NCBI RefSeq assembly: GCF_963966145.1
Contig: NC_091052.1
Location: 17,422,001-17,486,000, forward strand
From: Tenebrio molitor
Lineage: Eukaryota > Arthropoda > Insecta > Coleoptera > Tenebrionidae
DNA: 64,000 nt
Direction of reading: 5' to 3'
The position numbers and the translations under genes were made by a program. This document shows, one piece after another, positions 38,101 through 45,900 of this stretch; the first letter of the stretch is position 1, and every line of letters begins with the position of its first letter. The notes under the pieces were generated by a model. It saw nothing but the letters and a program-made list of their open reading frames with translations. It was not told where the DNA came from and searched no databases.

Positions 38101-40552
38101 TTGAGTCGTTGGGTTTAGTTTGCACAGGAATTTTAATAAACAATTTTCTATGATTATAACAACTATGACATAAAACGCCTATTTTCGAACATTTCCCTCG
38201 ACATTTTTTTTTATAGGGAATAAAACACAGCTGTGAATAATAGCCAAGTGTTGTGCAGTACTGCAGTAACGACGGCGCAGCTCTTCGGGAATCGAATAAA
38301 AAACGACAAACTTTAATCACTTTTCGCGCTTAAACTATTAACTTGAGACAGATGCCGTTACAGATTTTTTTAGAGAATTTTTTATTTTATTATAAAAAAA
38401 AATTTCCACAAGTTTTATGCAGGGTCATTATAAATGATTGTCCCGTCGTAGTTGGCGTTGAATACCCACATACATTTTGAATGTGCCGCTACCCTTGCAA
38501 CGTTAGACAAACTAGTGGCCAGATTTCCACTACCTATCGGCGATACTAGTCTCACTCATTTTATGAAGCTTGCGGCACATTCAACTACGTCACCAACGCC
38601 TACTGCGATGAGACAATAATTTATAATGACCCTGTACTGTATCTGAAAACCATCCATTTCATACAGAGTATCTACAGGATGTTAGATAAATGATCTAAAT
38701 ATCAGGCAAAATTGGGTAGATTTTTCCTCGATCATTTTTTATTTGGATGCTAATTTGGTTCAAAATGGGGTGCGGAACAAATGTACCCCATCGTTTGATA
38801 TTCACAATTACGAAAAAGTTTCGTTTCCAAGGATATTATTAAAAAATTTTACGGCAGTAGTGACTGCAATAATAGGTACAATTTTCAGTGGTTTCTCAAC
38901 GAGTTGGTGTATTTTTCTTGTCAACAGATTTAAAATGAACTGTGCAACTGAGCCAAAAACGACTCAGGACTTTTTGTATCTGATCAATATTCTGATCCTC
39001 TCTTTAAAGTTTGGCACGACATTTACCTAACACCCTGTATAAATTAATGTGGGATCCTAGTAGGCTTTGAAAGTTTGCCGACTCTTTCACCAGAAATCGA
39101 ATAATGTTAGTATGATCTACGATAACAATATGCAACCCTTAGAACAAATTGGTTTTACTGGTTGCCTAGCTTGACAAAATTAGTGCTTTACGAGATTTAA
39201 ATTTTCATCAGTTGTGACTAGTCCATTAAACTCAAATTTGATTTTACCGTGATTTGATTAGAATAGTGTAAAGGCCTTAATGTCCACGAGACGAATGTAG
39301 TGTGTTTATTTTGCACTGGTTCTAAAGACCATAACTTCCTTTACAGATACGAGCGGCTCCTGAGACGTGCCAAAACCGAAGACCTGACGGAGGTATCGGG
39401 AATCGGTTGTCTTTACCAAAGCGGAGTCGACAGGCTGGGGAGGCCGGTGGTGGTATTTATCGGAAAATGGTTTCCGTTCAACAAAATCAATTTAGATAAG
39501 GTAAGAGGTCGGCGGCGATTTTTCTCTGATGTTGTATCGGTGTCGTGTTTTTGATCCAATCAATTAACGTGACAAATGCACATCAAACGGCCTTGCAACA
39601 CACTCAATTAGGGGAGGCTAATGCGACCGAACTACGGTTCATAATTCCATTAGGAGTGGTGAAATGGATGCTTTGAGATGGGTTGATTCGATTTATTTTC
39701 GGGATGGGACCTGGGGGTCTTGTTGTTAGTTCTGGGTAAAATCAACAACGTTATTATAGAGCCACATTCGTCCAGGGTCGATACGAATCGGCACGTGTAA
39801 AAATCGGTCACATATCAACAGGTCGCATCTCGGGAACTGCTCATAATGAATGCGTCGCTCCTGGCTGGTCTTTTGTCAGCAAAATAATGTACGACTAGAA
39901 CAATGGGGGCAACCGCCGAGTTGACAATAGTCAAAGAGAAGTCTATAATGCATACGTCACGTGTTGGGAATGAGTTTTGTGTGATCCACCCTCGTCCTGA
40001 TATGGCATAATTCCAAGTTTGTTTGCGCGTGGTTAATTATTTTGTGTCGTTATGTTGGCAGGCTTTGTTGTATTTAATAACGTTGCTGGATCCGATCGTG
40101 AAGGGCGACTACGTTATCGCCTATTTCCATACGCTTACCTCCAGCAGCAACTATCCGTCGTTTTCGTGGCTGAGAGAGGTTTACAATGTGCTGCCTTACA
40201 AGTATAAGAAGAATCTTAAAGCTTTTTATATCGTTCATCCAACGTTCTGGACGAAAGTAAGGTACCGACGATGATGGTGATCTCTCGAGTTGAAACAATT
40301 TCTCTTCAGATGATGACCTGGTGGTTTACCACGTTCATGGCACCAGCCATCAAGCAAAAGGTGCACAGCTTGCCCGGAGTGGAGTATTTGTACGCGGTGA
40401 TGTCGCCCGATCAGCTAGAAATTCCAGCGTTCATCACGGAACACGATATGACCGTAAGTTGTTGAAGTTGTGGAGTCGGTGAAGTGATTGAACGTTATAA
40501 TTTTTTGCAGATAAACGGCCTGAGGTACTTTCAGCCAGGTGCGCCGACATAA
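13928..40552 (+). CDS. GDAP2: GDAP2 homologue: macro domain and CRAL-TRIO domain protein (10 coding exons)
   Basis: Join 13928-14115, 14530-14672, 14819-14951, 22099-22208, 22597-22836, 23355-23526, 39347-39500, 40062-40256, 40310-40453 and 40511-40552. Every junction is GT-AG and phase-compatible. The result is 506 residues, against about 497 in vertebrate GDAP2. A macro domain spans roughly residues 59-235, starting KIILWSGDIS and including VDAIVNSTNE, IIHTVGPKY and PLYFPRS. An acidic linker follows. A CRAL-TRIO/Sec14-like domain (about 330-490) has GVDRLGRPVVVF, YFHTLTS, KNLKAFYIVHPTF and WWFTTF. The macro fold binds ADP-ribose-like ligands in other families and CRAL-TRIO domains bind lipids; the function of GDAP2 itself is poorly defined. 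There is no signal peptide or membrane segment. The ATG at 13928 gives MRII before a second in-frame ATG at 13940, and either could be used. The two large introns hold many transposons. Confidence 0.93.
14530..14672 (+). CDS. GDAP2: GDAP2 coding exon 2 (macro domain, ligand-loop region)
   Basis: Starts after ATTTTCAG and completes the Trp codon. It contains GDISALQVDAIVNSTNE and then NPVSDRIFQRAGSELKEEI. The glycine-rich ADP-ribose loop of catalytic macro domains is absent here, as in vertebrate GDAP2. Ends phase 1 at AGAG|GTAAAT. Confidence 0.92.
14819..14951 (+). CDS. GDAP2: GDAP2 coding exon 3 (macro domain core)
   Basis: Encodes CRTGDVRVTQGHALPARYII, then HTVGPKY. This is the highly conserved core strand and turn of the macro fold. 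Acceptor TGTTTCAG, donor AG|GTTAGT, ending phase 2. It is followed by a 7.1-kb intron. Confidence 0.93.
15295..15528. mobile_element. MITE of the CAGGGTCATTATA family, diverged copy
   Basis: The left end CAGGGTCATTATA and the right end (reversed CAGGTCATTATA) are inverted; further matches include GATTGTAGTC. Same family as 17405-18367 and 38420-38634. Confidence 0.6.
15683..16080. mobile_element. MITE with CGAATAGTGTCTGATT ends, hosting a nested hAT MITE
   Basis: The ends carry inverted copies of TTCACGAATAGTGTCTGATT, with a degenerate CAAGGTG left tip against CAGGGTG at the right tip. Its middle is occupied by the 178-bp element at 15803-15980, so the original length was about 210 bp. Confidence 0.65.
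15803..15980. mobile_element. Small hAT-type MITE with 8-bp target duplication
   Basis: The terminal repeat CAAGGGCGTA at the left is matched by TACGCCCTTG at the right. It is flanked on both sides by the identical 8-mer GTTATCCG (15795-15802 and 15981-15988). An 8-bp duplication is diagnostic of hAT insertions. The interior has repeated GGGGTGGGCC motifs and no transposase. Confidence 0.8.
16610..16730. repeat. Hairpin-forming repeat
   Basis: An imperfect inverted repeat is centred near 16668 (CCAGGGCC/GGCCCGAGG). The arms contain GAGGTTGAC and its complement GTCAACCG, then TTTTTCCCT and GGGGAAAAA. It resembles the other palindromic repeats in the window. Confidence 0.45.
17405..18367. mobile_element. 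CAGGGTCATTATA-family element, 963 bp with an insertion
   Basis: The ends are near-perfect inverted repeats starting CAGGGTTATTATAAATGA, with GCAGTTGGCG/CGTCACCAAC further in. The intact relative at 38420 is 215 bp, so about 750 bp is inserted material, including the hairpin at 17512-17669. The open frames inside show no transposase. Confidence 0.7.
17512..17669. mobile_element. Foldback element (long hairpin) inside the 17405 element
   Basis: Two arms of about 72 bases are nearly perfect complements around a loop of about 11 bases. They include TTTTCCTGGTA/TACCAGGAAAA at the tips and GAAATGCGACC/GGTCGCATTTC inside. Such long hairpins are typical of foldback-type MITEs. Confidence 0.75.
19004..19486 (-). 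mobile_element. Decayed DUF4817-type transposon fragment with inverted repeats
   Basis: Long, diverged inverted arms (about 19004-19076 and 19410-19486) share TTCACG, ATAATGAGC and TGAAAATGCAA blocks. Between them on the - strand (19299-19111) an open frame has MYSNDEETDMILIYGEC followed by NASTVARY. This is the start of the HTH-like DUF4817 domain found in many insect transposons. The frame decays after about 30 residues, so the copy is dead. Confidence 0.6.
20247..20486 (+). pseudogene. Remnant of a transposase C-terminus
   Basis: A 79-codon frame (start chosen only for convenience) with ICQHFCRYCKELILEDW, then PLIIISLGESDSEFDWDF and an acidic tail. A Cys/His patch followed by PLIIxLGExDSE and an acidic end is typical of the extreme C-terminus of DDE-type transposases in insects. 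No catalytic domain precedes it. It lies inside the 19877-21186 element, so it probably derives from that element's autonomous parent. Assignment to a superfamily is not possible from this piece. Confidence 0.45.
20596..20824. mobile_element. MITE with GGACTGTTTAAGTTGG terminal repeats
   Basis: About 229 bp. The left GGGGTGATCAAATAGGACTG and the right complement share GGGTGATCAAA and GGACTGTTTAAGTTGG, about 28 of 30 positions. No coding. Nested in the 19877-21186 element. Confidence 0.7.
21299..21428. mobile_element. Hairpin MITE, 130 bp
   Basis: Arms of about 38 bases (AACCTGTTCATGTTGGATTG..., CAGTGGTGCAAAT) are repeated as complements at 21390-21428 with three or so mismatches. The spacer is short. 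It sits inside the 19617-21692 element. Confidence 0.7.
22099..22208 (+). CDS. GDAP2: GDAP2 coding exon 4 (macro domain)
   Basis: Completes an Arg codon and encodes NVLQKSKEMGLHSLALCVIN, then KRNYPPDEGAHIAL. Acceptor TTCGCAG, donor C|GTAAGC, ending phase 1. Confidence 0.93.
22597..22836 (+). CDS. GDAP2: GDAP2 coding exon 5 (end of macro domain, linker)
   Basis: Starts after GATGCAG. Encodes RTVRRFLEHHG, VIFAVDNTDLGIYEVLLPLY and FPRSKFEEDAARW, then a linker with GEPMLPDRQIRI. All parts match the known GDAP2 layout. Donor CG|GTGAGC, phase 1. Confidence 0.93.
23355..23526 (+). CDS. GDAP2: GDAP2 coding exon 6 (inter-domain linker)
   Basis: Encodes ADEESIDLSSQLETSINVG, then EHAFSQMQGDLDQQRLL and IMVKEIQHQER. 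The EHAF-QMQGD motif is a GDAP2 hallmark between the two domains. Acceptor TGATTGCAG, donor AG|GTGAGT, ending phase 2. The next intron is 15.8 kb. Confidence 0.93.
24240..24334 (+). CDS. Candidate alternative first exon of GDAP2 (a)
   Basis: An ATG-starting frame (MSSVMRERHSKINKTS, then FKRAFYVWLLKA) with an upstream in-frame stop (24207) ends at a good donor CCAG|GTAAAT in phase 2. That is exactly the phase and AG end used by coding exon 6, so it can splice to 39347 and complete the same Arg codon. Codon choice (TCC, GTG, CGC, ATC, AAC, AAG, CTC) resembles the real exons. It has no good acceptor upstream, so a first exon is more likely than a cassette. The product would be a CRAL-TRIO-only protein. 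Chance remains possible. Confidence 0.45.
26025..26397. mobile_element. Mariner-like MITE, TACTRCGRGCAAAAAAAG ends
   Basis: Inverted ends match over 30 bases with two differences, ending AAAGTGGGACATC. TA at the tips suggests TA target choice as in Tc1/mariner. About 370 bp, no transposase. Confidence 0.7.
26396..26737. mobile_element. Second mariner-like MITE, abutting the first
   Basis: The left TACTGTCGCGAGCAAAAA and the right TTTATTCGCGACAGTA are inverted. The tip is related to the preceding element's. It starts on the TA that ends the first element. It contains a block (about 26520-26645) that recurs in reverse at 43365-43480. Confidence 0.65.
28430..28732 (+). promoter_or_regulatory. 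Promoter-like GC-rich block before candidate exon (b)
   Basis: A local GC rise with many CpG steps (for example GCGCGCG near 28578 and GGCGCGCC near 28638) in otherwise AT-rich intron. It holds an initiator match TTTCATCAGTCTT around 28543. No TATA box is obvious. Inference only. Confidence 0.35.
28733..28821 (+). CDS. Candidate alternative first exon of GDAP2 (b)
   Basis: ATG in a fair context (GGGATGG), then MAVESPPHPNVLTSV and NFLGWTTVEIDED, ending ACAG|GTATTT in phase 2 with AG. This is compatible with splicing to 39347. An in-frame TGA lies upstream. Third codon positions are overwhelmingly G or C, unlike the AT-rich intron around it. The 300 bases before it are GC-rich with CpG-containing stretches and an arthropod initiator-like TCAGTC at 28541. 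I read it as an alternative promoter plus start exon for a macro-less GDAP2 form. It could also be the first exon of an unrecognised gene. Confidence 0.5.
29616..29796. mobile_element. Hairpin MITE, 181 bp
   Basis: CTTAAGCTTGTTTGACACGA at the left is repeated as its exact complement at the right end. The arms stay complementary for over 60 bases (TGAGAGAG/CTCTCTCA). No coding. Confidence 0.75.
30132..30795 (-). pseudogene. Unidentified coding-like block, probably frame-disrupted
   Basis: On the - strand a good acceptor (TTTTTTTGTTGATCAG) is followed by an open frame of about 83 codons (30768-30541 from its ATG). It contains YQPVQTSLATSPYGSVEISY and RYINAIYDTILSIEHRN. A second frame begins eight bases further on (30533-30132) with MELRRQIHSITKELH and SVAEKILHIDQQEKY. 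The two look like one protein broken by a single-base shift near 30537. I do not recognise the family. It could be a processed or decayed gene copy in the GDAP2 intron on the opposite strand, or a transposon gene. Confidence 0.35.
31361..31601. mobile_element. TTCACGTTGTTTTGGCATAA family, copy 3, inverted orientation
   Basis: About 240 bp, with both ends matching the family (left ATTCACGTTGTTTTGGCAT, right TATGCCAAAATAACGTGAAC). The interior matches copy 4 in reverse orientation. Just outside (about 31338-31285, - strand) a short frame MDVEDFSAEESEEITDQ ends in a stop and may be another transposase tail. Confidence 0.75.
31950..32540. mobile_element. Outer MITE with TACAGTTGCGGACAAT ends
   Basis: The left TACAGTTGCGGACAATGAAA and its complement at 32520-32540 form the ends. 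The 350-bp element at 31979-32328 is inserted close to the left end, so the original element was about 240 bp. TA at the tips fits Tc1/mariner. Confidence 0.65.
31979..32328. mobile_element. Inner MITE with TACAGTCGTTGACCAAAATA ends
   Basis: 34-base terminal inverted repeats, almost perfect, ending in TA; 350 bp; no transposase. Nested inside 31950-32540. Confidence 0.75.
33670..34032. mobile_element. MITE with palindromic GGCCAAAAAATTTTGGCC ends, inside the hAT
   Basis: Each end contains a self-complementary GGCCAAAAWWTTTTGGCC block. The two ends are inverted copies of each other. The 4-mer GTAC flanks both sides (33666-33669 and 34033-34036), which could be the target duplication. 363 bp. 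It has no transposase. Confidence 0.6.
34212..34445 (-). pseudogene. hAT transposase C-terminal fragment (dimerisation domain)
   Basis: The frame contains ILLTMPVTVAGGERSFSKLK followed by LIKTYVRSGLSQEKLNSLAI. This matches the well-known hATC signature (PVTxxxxERSFSKLKxIKxxxRxxxxxxRLxxLxxL). It lies in the expected place and orientation within the hAT at 33451-35341. The N-terminal BED finger and RNase H-like DDE core are missing. Confidence 0.85.
34525..34818. mobile_element. Foldback element inside the hAT
   Basis: Arms of about 100 bases (34525-34626 and 34717-34818) are complementary with few mismatches, for example GGTAATTGTTCACTTTAACT at the left tip. The spacer is about 90 bp. No coding. 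Confidence 0.75.
36804..37116. mobile_element. TTCACGTTGTTTTGGCATAA family, copy 4 (compact 313 bp)
   Basis: The cleanest copy. It starts CCGTTCACGTTGTTTTAGCA and ends with the complement ...CAACGTGAATGG, with the TGACAACAGTGCACTAGACA block in the interior. It is a useful reference for the family. Confidence 0.8.
37239..37340. mobile_element. Very short MITE (102 bp)
   Basis: ACAGTCAAATT and GGTCGTCAATGTCA are repeated as complements at the right end (to TTTGACTGTA); the spacer is about 30 bp. Almost entirely terminal repeat. Confidence 0.7.
38420..38634. mobile_element. CAGGGTCATTATAAATGA family, intact 215-bp copy
   Basis: The ends are inverted over about 40 bases (CAGGGTCATTATAAATGA and GTCGTAGTTGGCG). 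A GCCTACTGCGATGAGACAAT block occurs near the right end. The same structure is at 17405-18367. Confidence 0.75.
38673..39039. mobile_element. MITE with TACAGGRTGTTAGRTAAATG ends
   Basis: The left end TACAGGATGTTAGATAAATG and the right end (complement of TACAGGGTGTTAGGTAAATG) are inverted; TA tips. The open frame of 95 codons inside shows no known domain. Confidence 0.6.
39347..39500 (+). CDS. GDAP2: GDAP2 coding exon 7 (start of CRAL-TRIO domain)
   Basis: Completes an Arg codon, then YERLLRRAKTEDLTEVSGI and YQSGVDRLGRPVVVFIGKWF. The pattern GVDxxGRxVxV is the first strand of the GDAP2/CRAL-TRIO domain. Acceptor CTTTACAG, donor AAG|GTAAGA, ending phase 0. Confidence 0.95.
40062..40256 (+). CDS. 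GDAP2: GDAP2 coding exon 8 (CRAL-TRIO core)
   Basis: 65 codons, phase 0-0. Encodes ALLYLITLLDPIVKGDYVIA, YFHTLTSSSNYPSFSWL and KYKKNLKAFYIVHPTFWTK. The YFHTLTS and KNLKAxYxVHPTF motifs are diagnostic for the family. Confidence 0.96.
40310..40453 (+). CDS. GDAP2: GDAP2 coding exon 9 (end of CRAL-TRIO domain)
   Basis: 48 codons, phase 0-0. WWFTTFMAPAIKQKVHSL, then AVMSPDQLEIPAFITEHD, matching the family C-terminal half. Confidence 0.95.
40511..40552 (+). CDS. GDAP2: GDAP2 coding exon 10 (C-terminus and stop)
   Basis: 13 codons (INGLRYFQPGAPT) and a TAA. The intron before it is only 57 bases with a TTTTTTGCAG acceptor. Confidence 0.9.
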   Translation: MNGLRYFQPGAPT

Positions 40553-42165
40553 TCTGCCCTTCACACGTCAGTGTTCAGTGCCGAACTTAGTATTCATCCC
40601 CCAAGTGATAAGTTTTGCAATATTTGACTAGTGCTAAGTTGTGCTGTGCCAACTGATATGTTAGAACAGTCGCTGTTTGCGCCGCCATCGTTTCATTTCC
40701 AACTTCGCCTCTAATGAATTATTAATATTATGGGAAGTAACCACTGAAAGAATTATATAGCATACTTATAACCGCTTGAATAAATCGATCATGTCATGGA
40801 CGACAACGTTGACCTGAGAGTTGTTTATTTAGTAAGAGAGGGCCATAACTTCTATGGTGCAGAACTTTTTTTAGAACGTATCTTTTTAAATTGTACTTAG
40901 TTTTAAGTTAACATTCCAGAGCAGAAGTTTGAATTCGAAGCTGATCACAATCACAGCTGATTGTTGTGTTGGAAGAGGGCTTCTGCCATTGCAACAATCC
41001 GGGCAGCTTTGTATCGCACAAATTTAATTTTAAACGTTTCTCAAGAAAGACTGTACATTTTTTTAAAAACAAGGTCCAAAGGTGCCAAACGGTGGATTGC
41101 GTCAGTGGTAGACGACCTTTCCATATTGTTAAAATTATGCCATTGTTATTAAAGATCTTTGTTATTTTAATATCAATTTTATGTTTCTGTTTTTAGAAAA
41201 GTGAAAGTTATGGTTAGATTTTATTGGGTGATCTTGCGTAAATTTCCTAATTGTTGTATTAGTAAATTATGACTCATATTAACTATATTTTAAATCTTAT
41301 GTAATAATAACAGATATGTGGTAAATAGAAAGTCGGTAGAGTGCCGGCCGAAGTGATCTAGAGGTCGCCAACACCAGGGACCATTGAATGAACGAACACT
41401 TCTTCAGTTTCGTTTCCGAAATAGAAGTGTTTTAAACGGCAGTGGAATTAATGCACTCTACTGATGATGATACTTCACAAACTAATTGACTGATGTTTAT
41501 ATAACTGATATTTAATAGCAACCACTATAGACGACTATCAATATACACGTAATGAACAACAAACAGTGAAGAGTGATAATTTATGTTATTTGTCCTGACT
41601 ACTAAATATTATACGTAATGCGATTAAATATCAGGGGTAGCGAGTTACGAATTAATTTGGATTTGTTATAGCGCCTAATTTGCTTATTGTTGGATTCGTG
41701 TCACGATGACGAATAAGAGTGCGCGAGTTCTTGTTCGTTGTCGTGATGCATCTCCGATTCTTATCTCTTATCAAGTTTTACAAACGTCTGTCAATGTTCA
41801 ACTATGCATTCGTACCTCTATAACAATTCTATTGTACCCTTTCATGAATTTTACTACGATTTTTCATACTAAAAATTCCTAATTGTTGCTTAAAGTTATA
41901 CATATAGAGTTCACTATGTTTCTGATGGGATACTGTTAACCACGTTTACACTAACATTTTTAAAAGTTTCTTTATTGATCAACAAATGAACATCAAGAGA
42001 GCAATATGAATATATGAATCTAAATTTATTATAGTGTTGTAGTTGCATATTATAATGATGTTATTAATTATAAATATTTTACATGGAAAAATACAAGCTG
42101 CGAGTTGTTGAGTATTAATTTTATAAATGACAACAGTATGGAATAAACATTGTACACCTCGGCGT
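40553..42165 (+). other. GDAP2: GDAP2 3' untranslated region and gene end
   Basis: AATAAA hexamers lie at 40779 (in GCTTGAATAAATCG) and at 42142 (GGAATAAACATT). The first would give a short 3' UTR of about 250 nt, the second a long one of about 1.6 kb ending very near the dlg1 3' end. No other gene seen. Confidence 0.5.
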
Positions 42166-42219
42166 TTGTTTTGTTTTAAAACCCGTGTGGGTCACGTGCG
42201 GAACGGTAAAGGCACACAA

Positions 42220-42826
42220 GTTCAGGTTTAGTAAAATTTCTTTTATTAACTCAAATAAGTTAGGTCACAACTTGTTTCAAATAACAATAACAGATTTCTG
42301 TTATATACTACACATATATAATTTTTGTGTATATACAATTTAACTTATTGGCAGGGAAACCTTTATATTAAATATACATCGTACACTACAAAAAACATTG
42401 ATAAAACTACCTAAAAGTCAAATAACAATTGGCTAATTATATTATAAACGATTTGAAGATTTGACTATCATGTTTATTCATCGTTATATTAATTCATTAA
42501 GTAACACAAGTGCAATAATCAGTTGCATTTTTAATATTGAAATAAGGGCTCGGAGGTTATCCACATCTATACAAGCTTTTGCGGGTGTTCCAGTGATTTT
42601 TCCACCGCCGCATCGTACACTAAGATTACTTTTAAAATTCATATACTACTCATGTATTTGTCATCATCAACAATTTGGGCAATAATAAAGGTTGTGATTA
42701 ATGAATGAGCTGGTCTTGTAAGCACGCGATTAGGAGGCACCGCACATAACAACAGAATGTGTCCGTTTCAACTGTTCAGTGCAGCCGAGAGCGCGAGGGC
42801 AGCGTCCACACTGGAGGGGCCGATTG
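42220..42826 (-). other. dlg1: dlg1 3' untranslated region
   Basis: Downstream of the dlg1 stop on the - strand. AATAAA on that strand occurs at about 42478-42473 and 42247-42242, either of which could direct polyadenylation. Confidence 0.5.
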
Positions 42827-42933
42827 TCACAGTTTTTCCTTGGTTGGCACCCAAATTGTTGGACCCGACTGTTCCTTAATCACTTCCTTCACTTGCTCGT
42901 AGATGTCTTCGGGCGTGTCGCCTTGCACCACAG
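42827..42933 (-). CDS. dlg1: dlg1 last coding exon
   Basis: AVVQGDTPEDIYEQVKEVI, KEQSGPTIWVPTKEKL, then TGA. The SGP-IWVP-KE(K/S)L end is the standard Dlg C-terminus. Confidence 0.97.
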
Positions 42934-45900
42934 CTAAAAACAAAAACGACATACTTTCAATCTCCACTAACGACTCGACTTATTGGATCATAACTTTTGA
43001 GAAACGATCCTGGAATTATTAATAAAGCGAAATGTACCTGTGAAGTATTCACCGAATTCTTGTTCCATTTTCAGTGATCTTTCGAACGTTTTCTTTGCTT
43101 GTTCTTCCGTCATTCTCTTATTCATTTCTCTGAAAAACGAAGCGAGTGAGACTCAACCATCGACACCACTCCTACTGAAGTGATTTTTTTTTATAAACAA
43201 TTGTCAGTATACCAAACCGTACTACCCTAAAATGTGCGCAATTGCATAACAATTTTACCCCAAATCATAGTTGAGGTTATGTTCACTTCACTTCCCCCGT
43301 GAATTCATTTTCAAAACAAAGTTAATGAGGAAAAATCTTTTTTTGTTCGACATTGTCAGAATTTCAGAATTTTCTCCTGTGTGAACGGATTTTGATAAAT
43401 GTCACCACTTGTCAAAACGAAACGTCAAGCTAATTTTAAAGATTTAAAGCGATTTGGAGCCTTTAAGGGGCTCGTCGAACCAAAAACCACGTATTCAACT
43501 CGTTCGTGAGTCAATTGGGCTTTTTTGGCACGAGTGGGCCAGTTTTTAACGCGAGTGAAACGAGCGTTTTAAACCCCAATTCACACACGAACTCCTCAAA
43601 TAATAGTATATTAAAGAACGAGTTTTTATAAGGGTTGATTTGGCGCACGAGTCCCAAGTGTAGAAAACGAGCCGTGGGAAGTTTTCTATGGGACGAGTGC
43701 GCCAATGCCCTTATAAAACGAGTTTTTTATGCTCAAGGCGCAGGCTCAATGACATTAAGAAAATGTTGACACTCAGTGTGATCAATCGTATTATCACTGT
43801 TTGGCTCATACCAACATGACACGTTTTGACAATTGTTTATAAAACAAAAGTCAATAATACTTACATGATCGATTCGACCGATTTAGGTTTGATAAATATA
43901 GCGATAGGGAATAGTTGAGCCACTTGCAGTCTCTTAATTGCGTTTCCACTCACATCCAGGATACAGTGTTTGCCCTACCGAAGAACGCGATTAGTCACTC
44001 GTCTGGCTCTCTCTCTACTGCAGAAACTCACCTTATCTGCCACTTCCCGCACCGAAGCCACCGACGTTCCGTACAAATTGTCATTGTACTGTCCCGCCTC
44101 GATGAACAGGTGGTTTTGTATATCTTTTTCCATTTGTTCTCTGGAGCTGACAAAGTGATAGTCTCTTCCGTCAACCTCGTACTCCCGTTTTGGCCTTGTC
44201 GTATCTGAAAAAGTACGGTCGTTACGACGCGCTAAAAGTTTCAACCGACTGTGTACTTACGGGGAACGCAACTTCCGAACTTTTCCGGAAACTCAGAGAT
44301 CAGATCATCGTTAATGCGGTCTTTCAGAGGACCCAATATTATAACCGGCCTCGTGTAGGTAATTTGCATTTGTTGAACGGGTTCGTAGGAAAGCACGTTT
44401 TCTTCATTGCCTGTAAAAAAAATTTAACGCTTCAATTTTAATCTGGAACGTCACCCTGGGTGTCGTCGAAAAACAAATGACAAAAAAATCAGATATTAAT
44501 CAAACGAAAACTCTTCCTGATTTCTGGAACAACTTCGCTACTTACAAGCCATGTTACTGTCTATTAACAATAAAAAAATCAAACAAATCAAGAAATCTCT
44601 AGCATTCCATAACAATATAAATAACCAACTGCCACAACACACATTCACATGGAGTTACCCTAGATAAGAAGCTGAAAACATGTTAAAGAACTTCTAAAAA
44701 GACATCACAAGATATAGATAGATACTAGATAGATAAAAAAACATTGTATGTTTAGTGTTCGGACACTTAACACAAATAAAACAAATTGCAAATTCGCAAA
44801 TAAAAACAAACACACCTACTTACGTACAAACCAAAGTACGCTAAGTCTATGTTAATGCAGTTATGGTCTAGTTCTCATAGAAGGCTAGTATGCACATTCA
44901 CCCTACATGATAGCGCAGGCTTCGTCGAATAATGTGACAGCGCCATCTAGAAAGCTGTATTGCACCAGGACGAAAATCGTACACTTTGTCCAATCTGATG
45001 TAACGTCATGAAAAGATTTTTCGTAAGGACTCTACAAATTAGAATAACTTGGCGCACCCCCTGGCCTACTACTGTCCGTTGCTGTGTCAAAGTACGGAAA
45101 CATAAAGTTCCCGTTCTCTGCGAGGGAAATCTAGGCTTCGGTTGCGAACGCGGTGTCACATTATTACATTTTCAGCCTAGATGAAAGGGGGTGGCATGGG
45201 ACGTGACTATTAATAGCATTAATCACACAACAAAACTCCTGGAAGGGTGGTCCGAATTGTCGATTCGGCAACACAGAAACCAAACTGGCATTGGTAGTAG
45301 TGAATGATGAGTTGTGTTATGAAAAAAATGGACGGCCAAAACGAAAAAAAGTCCATGTCGAAAAATTAGTGGATTAATCAATCGAATTGTCACATAATAT
45401 TTTTAATAGAATAAATAAATGAATCGGAACACGCTGGATCAGTGCAAGGGGCGCTGCTGATCGCCATGCAGTCACAACACTAACACTTACTATAGTCGTC
45501 ATTATTATCATTATTCTCCAGATAAATTAACGTGATCTCTTCCATGTAAGGTAGCTCAACCCGATATAATATTTCACCTGTACTATGAAACACAGAAAGA
45601 AGCCAAAAGAAAATTTATGTAGTAAACCAAAACGACGATGCAATATTTTTAAGACAATAATAATAAATAATCATACTGTACCTTCAGTATTGGCGTCCTC
45701 CTGGGTGTAGCACAACATGAACGCTGTAACACAAACCAACACATTAGGCTCGGGGTAAACGTTAAAACAGTCACAGCGCAACAATGCACAAAGTGGTCGA
45801 TCTATTCAAATGTCAATTTGTATCTACCCTTCACAGACCTATACACACCACCCACCCACTCTCTCAATGTTGTGCAGACAGTTGAAGTTTCGTGTTTCAA

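Noticed and set aside
43975..44244. Open frame of 89 codons (-)
   Set aside because: It is the dlg1 GK exon at 44032-44204 plus intron sequence at both ends.
44824..44840. 17-nt microexon-like match in the dlg1 Hook intron
   Set aside because: Splice signals are present but 17 nt would break the frame between phase 1 neighbours.
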